A DNA stretch of 9,885 bases, taken from JAVKNF01 sp031537795. GTDB taxonomy: Bacteria; Pseudomonadota; Alphaproteobacteria; Rickettsiales; Deianiraeaceae. Position numbers and translations under genes: made by a program. Of this stretch, positions 6,037 to 9,885 are shown piece after piece. Location of the stretch: assembly GCA_031537795.1 (NCBI GenBank), contig JAVKNF010000034.1, forward strand, positions 1-9,885. Direction: 5' to 3'. The number at the start of each line of letters is the position of its first letter. Position 1 is the stretch's first letter. Below the pieces are notes generated by a model. That model saw nothing but the letters and a program-made list of their open reading frames with translations, was not told where the DNA came from and ran no database searches.

Positions 6037-7694
6037 AAATATTAGAATATCTGAATAGAAAGGAAGCATCAAAAAAGTTCAATAATTTTATTATTTCAAG
6101 TAATTTTAAAAAATGTCTTGCGAACACTGGAGTTTATGGAGATGAATTTGAGAAATTATTAATAATAATTAATCTTTTAAAAGATTTAGAAGATACGGAA
6201 ACTATATTTTCAATTCTTACGCTATATATTTTAAATGCAGGAGAAATAAAAACTTTAATGAAAGATTGTCACAGGTTTTCAAATCTATCGAGACTAAAAA
6301 ATACTTTAAAAGAAAACAAAAAAAGTGAAAGATTTATTGCAGGGATCCTAAAAATGAGAGAAAAGAAAATAGATTTCAGTTATAATAATAGAGAAACTAT
6401 TATAGCAAGGATCATCTTTTTTTCTGAAATATTATTAGATAATTTTGAAGATTATAAAAATGAAATCTTAAATATTAAAGATTTTGCAATAGATGAAAAT
6501 ATTAATTTCGAAAATTTCTTATTAAATAGTTTTGTTGATATTTTTCTATTAAGAGAGAATATGAAAATCTATAATATCTCTGAAATTCTAGAACCAGAAA
6601 AATGGGAAAATTCGCTTATTATTATTAATGAAGAAATCTTAAATGAAGATATTTCAAACAAAAAAAAGAATAAAATAGAGGCAAGACAAAATAATATAAA
6701 GATTCTAGAAAAATTAATAAAGAAAAATTATATCGTAATTGAAGATACAGCAAATATAAATTTATATCTAGAAGGAATATTGAAATCATCGAATTTAATT
6801 AAATTAGAAGATTCAGAAAATATAACAAAACCTGATGCAAATATTGAATCTTTATTATTTGGAGAGAAAGATTTGAATCATGAAATAAAATTTGAGATAA
6901 ACAAAAAAATTACACTGTCAAATAGCGCGATTAAGGATTTTCTCAAAAATCCTTATTTCTTTTTCATTAAAAGAATTTTAGGATTAAAAATGCAATACGA
7001 AAACCTAGAAGAAGATAATGCAGCTTTAAAAGGGAAAATTATACATAAAATTTGTGAAGATTTTGCAATGCTTTGCAAAGATAGGACTATAGAAATTAAT
7101 AATGATAATTTTTTAAAATCGGCCACACAAACATTGCAAGATTATGAAATACATTTAAAAGAAAATCTCCTATGGAAATATCATATAGATTCTATTTCTG
7201 ATAAAATATTAAAAATTGAAAAAAATGCAAGAAGGAATAATTTAAAAGTTGAAGTCGAGCCTCAAAATATAATAATTTCAAATTATTATAATATTTTTAA
7301 TTTAAAAGCAATCCCAGACAGAATTGAATATATAAACAATAATATTGTTGAAGTCTACGATTTCAAAACAGGCATTAATTTTAATAAAAATGACGAGATC
7401 AACGGTAAAAACCCACAATTTGCAATTATGGCAATAATTTTTGAACATTTAGGTTTTAAAATTAGAAAGGCCTCCTATATTTTTTTATCGAAAGAAAATA
7501 AAGAAGATATCATTTTAGAAGAAGATTATATAGAGCAAATTAAAGAAAACGCCAAAATAAATATTGATATTATAATGAAAAAAATTGAGAATGCTCAAAT
7601 AGAAGACTTTGAATATGTCGAGAATTCGAATTTTCAGAGTTACGAAGAAGATAAATTAATGGAATATTTCGCAAGAAAGAAAGTTGCATATTAA
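6012..7694 (+). CDS. addB: Shortened AddB-like protein with PD-(D/E)XK nuclease domain
   Basis: The C-terminal part (about 300-560) is a RecB/AddB-type nuclease. LSNSAIKDFLKNPYFFF (302-318) is the typical entry block, GKIIHKICEDF (341-351) supplies the motif His H345, KAIPDRIEY (432-440) supplies D436, EVYDFKTG (447-454) supplies D450 and K452, and Q469 follows in NPQFAIMA. This matches AddB of alphaproteobacteria, which cuts a DNA strand during double-strand break resection together with AddA. The protein is only 560 residues, whereas family members are usually about 850 to 1,100. The first 300 residues show no Walker A or other helicase motifs; residues 195-300 may be a worn form of the region just before the nuclease. 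The start overlaps murJ by 25 bases, and the next in-frame Met is only at residue 83. No AddA is in the window. A stand-alone nuclease of this superfamily is the alternative. Confidence 0.78.
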   Translation: MLQGYSKLEILEYLNRKEASKKFNNFIISSNFKKCLANTGVYGDEFEKLLIIINLLKDLEDTETIFSILTLYILNAGEIKTLMKDCHRFSNLSRLKNTLKENKKSERFIAGILKMREKKIDFSYNNRETIIARIIFFSEILLDNFEDYKNEILNIKDFAIDENINFENFLLNSFVDIFLLRENMKIYNISEILEPEKWENSLIIINEEILNEDISNKKKNKIEARQNNIKILEKLIKKNYIVIEDTANINLYLEGILKSSNLIKLEDSENITKPDANIESLLFGEKDLNHEIKFEINKKITLSNSAIKDFLKNPYFFFIKRILGLKMQYENLEEDNAALKGKIIHKICEDFAMLCKDRTIEINNDNFLKSATQTLQDYEIHLKENLLWKYHIDSISDKILKIEKNARRNNLKVEVEPQNIIISNYYNIFNLKAIPDRIEYINNNIVEVYDFKTGINFNKNDEINGKNPQFAIMAIIFEHLGFKIRKASYIFLSKENKEDIILEEDYIEQIKENAKINIDIIMKKIENAQIEDFEYVENSNFQSYEEDKLMEYFARKKVAY

Positions 7695-7743
7695 AAAGAC
7701 TTCTATTAATTTAATATAACTAACTGAAATAAATAATCTGTTT

Positions 7744-8937
7744 ATGAAATATAAAACTAAAATAATAAGAATTATAATATTTGCCGCTACTCATACATCT
7801 TTTATATGTTCAATGTTTGTTCCTTTTTTTAAAGAAAACGGCATATCTCCTGTTGAATTTTCAATGCTTTTTACAATTAAGAAATCCAGTAGAATTATAT
7901 TTGATATACCTTTTGGAATATTGTTTGATAAATTCAGCCCAAGACTAGTATTTTTAATAGGCAGAGTATCGAAGTTAATTTCTTTTTTAATATTAACAAT
8001 AGAGCCGAACTTTACAACACTGGCTTTTGCTATGCTTTTTGATGGAATATCATATAGTGCTATGTATGGAAAGATAAGTGTTTTAATTTTTAATATTTTA
8101 AAATACATTGAAAAGAAAGAAATATTCCCTAGAGTTTATTCGATTTATTACGGTATTGTTGATATTTCTCTAGCTATTGTGCAGGTAGCTTCTGGTTTTA
8201 TTTTTAAAACAGGAGGCTTTAAATTAGTTATAAAATATAGCATAATAGCTTGGTTTTTAACATTCTTCACAATATTCTTATTACCGAATATCAAAGATAA
8301 AGAAGAAAGCCAAAACAAAAGAAAAAAGAAAAATATTCTAGACTCTTTGATAGATTTAAAAAAATTATTTTTTGAAAAGAAATATTTTAGAGTTGTGATA
8401 TTCTTTTATGCTTTTATAAACTTTTTTGCTTGGCATTTTGGCCCAATGGCGGGGTTAATTTTATTAGATATGGGCTACAATCCCTTTCAAGTTAGTAACA
8501 TTGCCGCGGTTTGTAAAATTGCTCCTTTGCTTGGTGTAATTCTTCCTTTTTCTTTCAAGTATGTTTGTATGAGAAAAATGACAAAAATTGTAATACCGGT
8601 TATATTTTTCATAACTATCTCCGCTTTTGTTTATAATAGATATTTATTAATATTTGCAATGTTGATGCCCTTATTTTTCTACCCTTTACTAGAAGGAAAT
8701 ATGGAAAAATTTGTAGACAATGAATCGGACAAGGAAATTAGATCTACTGTTTCTTCTGTAAATTCTGTTTTTACAACTATTTTATCTGTTATAATTACTA
8801 TGATTTTTGGTTTTATTGGAACTTTGACATCAATAAAGAACTCTTTTAGAGTGATTACTTTTTTATCTTTTATATATATAACTTTTATATGTTTTTTGAT
8901 TTTAAAATATTTCAAGAAAGAAGAGAAATTATCCTAG
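7744..8937 (+). CDS. Major facilitator superfamily transporter, substrate unknown
   Basis: The 397-residue protein has a membrane profile of about 12 hydrophobic segments in two groups of six. They are separated by a strongly basic loop (KDKEESQNKRKKK, about 184-196), as in MFS carriers. A motif A-like loop lies between segments 2 and 3: DIPFGILFDKFSPR (54-67), matching the G-x-x-x-D-R/K-x-G pattern except for the last Gly. The C-terminal half starts near FRVVIFFYAFINFFAW. Nothing seen identifies the substrate; AT-rich obligate intracellular alphaproteobacteria carry many such carriers for metabolites and osmolytes. It starts 49 bases after the AddB-like gene with no terminator between them, so murJ, addB and this gene may form one transcript. 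The 3' end overlaps dprA convergently by 26 bases. Confidence 0.85.
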   Translation: MKYKTKIIRIIIFAATHTSFICSMFVPFFKENGISPVEFSMLFTIKKSSRIIFDIPFGILFDKFSPRLVFLIGRVSKLISFLILTIEPNFTTLAFAMLFDGISYSAMYGKISVLIFNILKYIEKKEIFPRVYSIYYGIVDISLAIVQVASGFIFKTGGFKLVIKYSIIAWFLTFFTIFLLPNIKDKEESQNKRKKKNILDSLIDLKKLFFEKKYFRVVIFFYAFINFFAWHFGPMAGLILLDMGYNPFQVSNIAAVCKIAPLLGVILPFSFKYVCMRKMTKIVIPVIFFITISAFVYNRYLLIFAMLMPLFFYPLLEGNMEKFVDNESDKEIRSTVSSVNSVFTTILSVIITMIFGFIGTLTSIKNSFRVITFLSFIYITFICFLILKYFKKEEKLS

Positions 8938-9739
8938 AAATTTCTTCTTCATTAAAATTCTCTTGAATATTTTGCCCTATATCTTTTGACTTTAAATAAA
9001 TATTACCTTCAAAATTTTGGCTTGTTGAATCTGAATATATTATATTTTTATTAATTTTATTCGCAAATCTTGCTGTCATCATACTTCCTGATCTTAAACT
9101 AGATTGAACTAAAATTAATAATCTTGAAAGACTAACTATAATTTTATTTCTTTCTAGAAAATTTAAAGGTTTCGGTTTCTCTTGTGGTAAAAACTGGCTT
9201 AAAATTAATCCATTATCTGATAAAATATCATTATACAATTTTATATTAGTTTTCGGGTATATTTCCAATAGGCCAGACCCAATCACAGCTATAGTGCCAT
9301 TTCTTATTGAATTCTTATGTACAACTGCATCAATTCCTTCAGCTAAACCAGCAATAGAAATAAAACCTAAATTGGAAATTACTTTAGTAAATTTTTCAGC
9401 TAAATTAACGCCAATTTTTGACGGTTTCCTTGTTCCTGTAAAACTTATTGATTTATTATTTAATAAATCTTTATTGCCTTGCACGAAGAAAAAATAAGGG
9501 ATATATTCATTATTCTTTAGATTCTCAAAGGAGTTTTTATTTAGAATGTCTATTTTATTTTTGAGGCATAATTCTTTAATTTTTAAGATATCAGAATAAT
9601 TTGGAATTATATCTTTATATTTAGTTTCTAGCTTCTCTTCTATGAGATTGAAATCATTATTCAAGCTATCAGATAAATTCCTATAAAAAATTTGATTATT
9701 TTTTTCTATTAAAAAATGTTTAATGTATTTAATATACAT
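8912..9739 (-). CDS. dprA: DNA-processing protein DprA/Smf, short form
   Basis: DprA binds single-stranded DNA and loads RecA, notably in natural transformation. The 275 residues contain the Rossmann-like core in order: FTGTRKPSKIG (100-110, family VGSR-x-P-x-x-x-G), AGLAEGID (130-137, family SGGARGID), TIAVIGSGLLEIYP (149-162), ERNKIIVSLS (196-205) and SGSMMTARFA (217-226). The protein is shorter than the common 350-390 residue form. The N-terminal SAM-like domain is reduced to about 90 unclear residues, and there is no C-terminal winged-helix domain. The loop that normally contains PG before the last core strand reads SDSTSQNFEGN. Sequence divergence suggests relaxed constraint, but the reading frame is intact. 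The start at 9739 lies 10 bases after the stop of the upstream gene, so the two are probably in one operon. It ends with TGA. Confidence 0.9.
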   Translation of the reverse strand: MYIKYIKHFLIEKNNQIFYRNLSDSLNNDFNLIEEKLETKYKDIIPNYSDILKIKELCLKNKIDILNKNSFENLKNNEYIPYFFFVQGNKDLLNNKSISFTGTRKPSKIGVNLAEKFTKVISNLGFISIAGLAEGIDAVVHKNSIRNGTIAVIGSGLLEIYPKTNIKLYNDILSDNGLILSQFLPQEKPKPLNFLERNKIIVSLSRLLILVQSSLRSGSMMTARFANKINKNIIYSDSTSQNFEGNIYLKSKDIGQNIQENFNEEEISRIISLLS

Positions 9740-9749
9740 TAATTTTCAT

Positions 9750-9885
9750 CTACCTCGAAAAGTAACCAACTACTAAATTTACATCAACTTTGGAAGGGTA
9801 TCCACAGGTTTCAATTGTTGGACTTTGCACAAATTCGAAAGAGAAATCTTTCCCGTTTATATTTCTTAAATATTGAGGCATTTCA
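9750..9885 (-). CDS. 3' end of an unidentified gene upstream of dprA (partial)
   Basis: A - strand frame enters from the right edge of the window and ends in TAG at 9752-9750, giving the last 44 residues of a protein (start not in the window). The readable end includes LRNINGKDFSFEFVQSP, then TCGYPSKVDVNLVVGYFSR. It alternates polar and hydrophobic residues like a beta-rich domain and carries a single Cys. Coding is supported by the open frame up to the edge, the less AT-biased composition than in the intergenic gaps, and the 10-base distance to dprA on the same strand. I do not recognise the family. Confidence 0.6.
   Translation of the reverse strand, partial: EMPQYLRNINGKDFSFEFVQSPTIETCGYPSKVDVNLVVGYFSR

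Noticed and set aside
7791..8108. - strand open frames inside the transporter gene (also 8679-8915) and the + strand frame 9294-9497 inside dprA
   Set aside because: They lie opposite well-supported genes, show no recognisable motifs, and are expected by chance in AT-rich coding DNA read backwards.
1..9885. Alternative genetic code (TGA as Trp), CRISPR array or insertion sequence
   Set aside because: dprA ends in TGA and the Trp residues noted were TGG codons. No regularly spaced repeats, terminal inverted repeats or transposase motifs were found.

Overview
The window comes from a very AT-rich bacterial chromosome, most likely an alphaproteobacterium of the Rickettsiales or a similar reduced lineage. 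The signs are the AT-skewed sequence, A/T-ending codons, a histidyl-tRNA synthetase with the 'ALRPEFTA' form of its conserved block, the MerR-type regulator common in alphaproteobacteria, an AddB-type (not RecB-type) nuclease, and a solitary gene-transfer-agent-like prohead protease. TGA ends at least one good gene (dprA), so the standard bacterial code applies. This placement is inference from protein character; no database search was run.

Layout. A tRNA-Phe(GAA) opens the window on the + strand behind a perfect TATAAT. On the - strand follow an HK97-type prohead protease and, just downstream of it, an unrecognised charged protein. Divergent from the protease is fmt (+), whose 3' end overlaps that of hisS (-). 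Upstream of hisS on the same strand come a small putative lipoprotein gene, def, and a MerR-type regulator overlapping def. The other arm of the merR divergent promoter region drives murJ (+), which overlaps a shortened addB-like nuclease gene and is followed by an MFS transporter gene. The transporter overlaps convergently with dprA (-). Upstream of dprA is the 3' end of an unidentified - strand gene cut by the window edge.

How the genes fit together. fmt and def are the two ends of the N-formyl-methionine cycle: formylation of initiator tRNA, then removal of the formyl group. They are usually neighbours, but here they stand on opposite strands with hisS between them. murJ flips lipid II for peptidoglycan synthesis. 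The AddB-like nuclease and DprA both act on DNA ends or single strands in recombination, and both look reduced compared with their families.

The window is mostly housekeeping. The points worth a second look are the isolated phage/GTA-type protease and its partner gene, the AddB that appears to have lost its helicase-like half, a hidden 29-codon lipoprotein-like gene in the def-hisS gap, and the absence of any recognisable Shine-Dalgarno sequence at every start. I saw no CRISPR array, insertion sequence, rRNA gene or long repeat, and no gene-free stretch longer than 300 bases.
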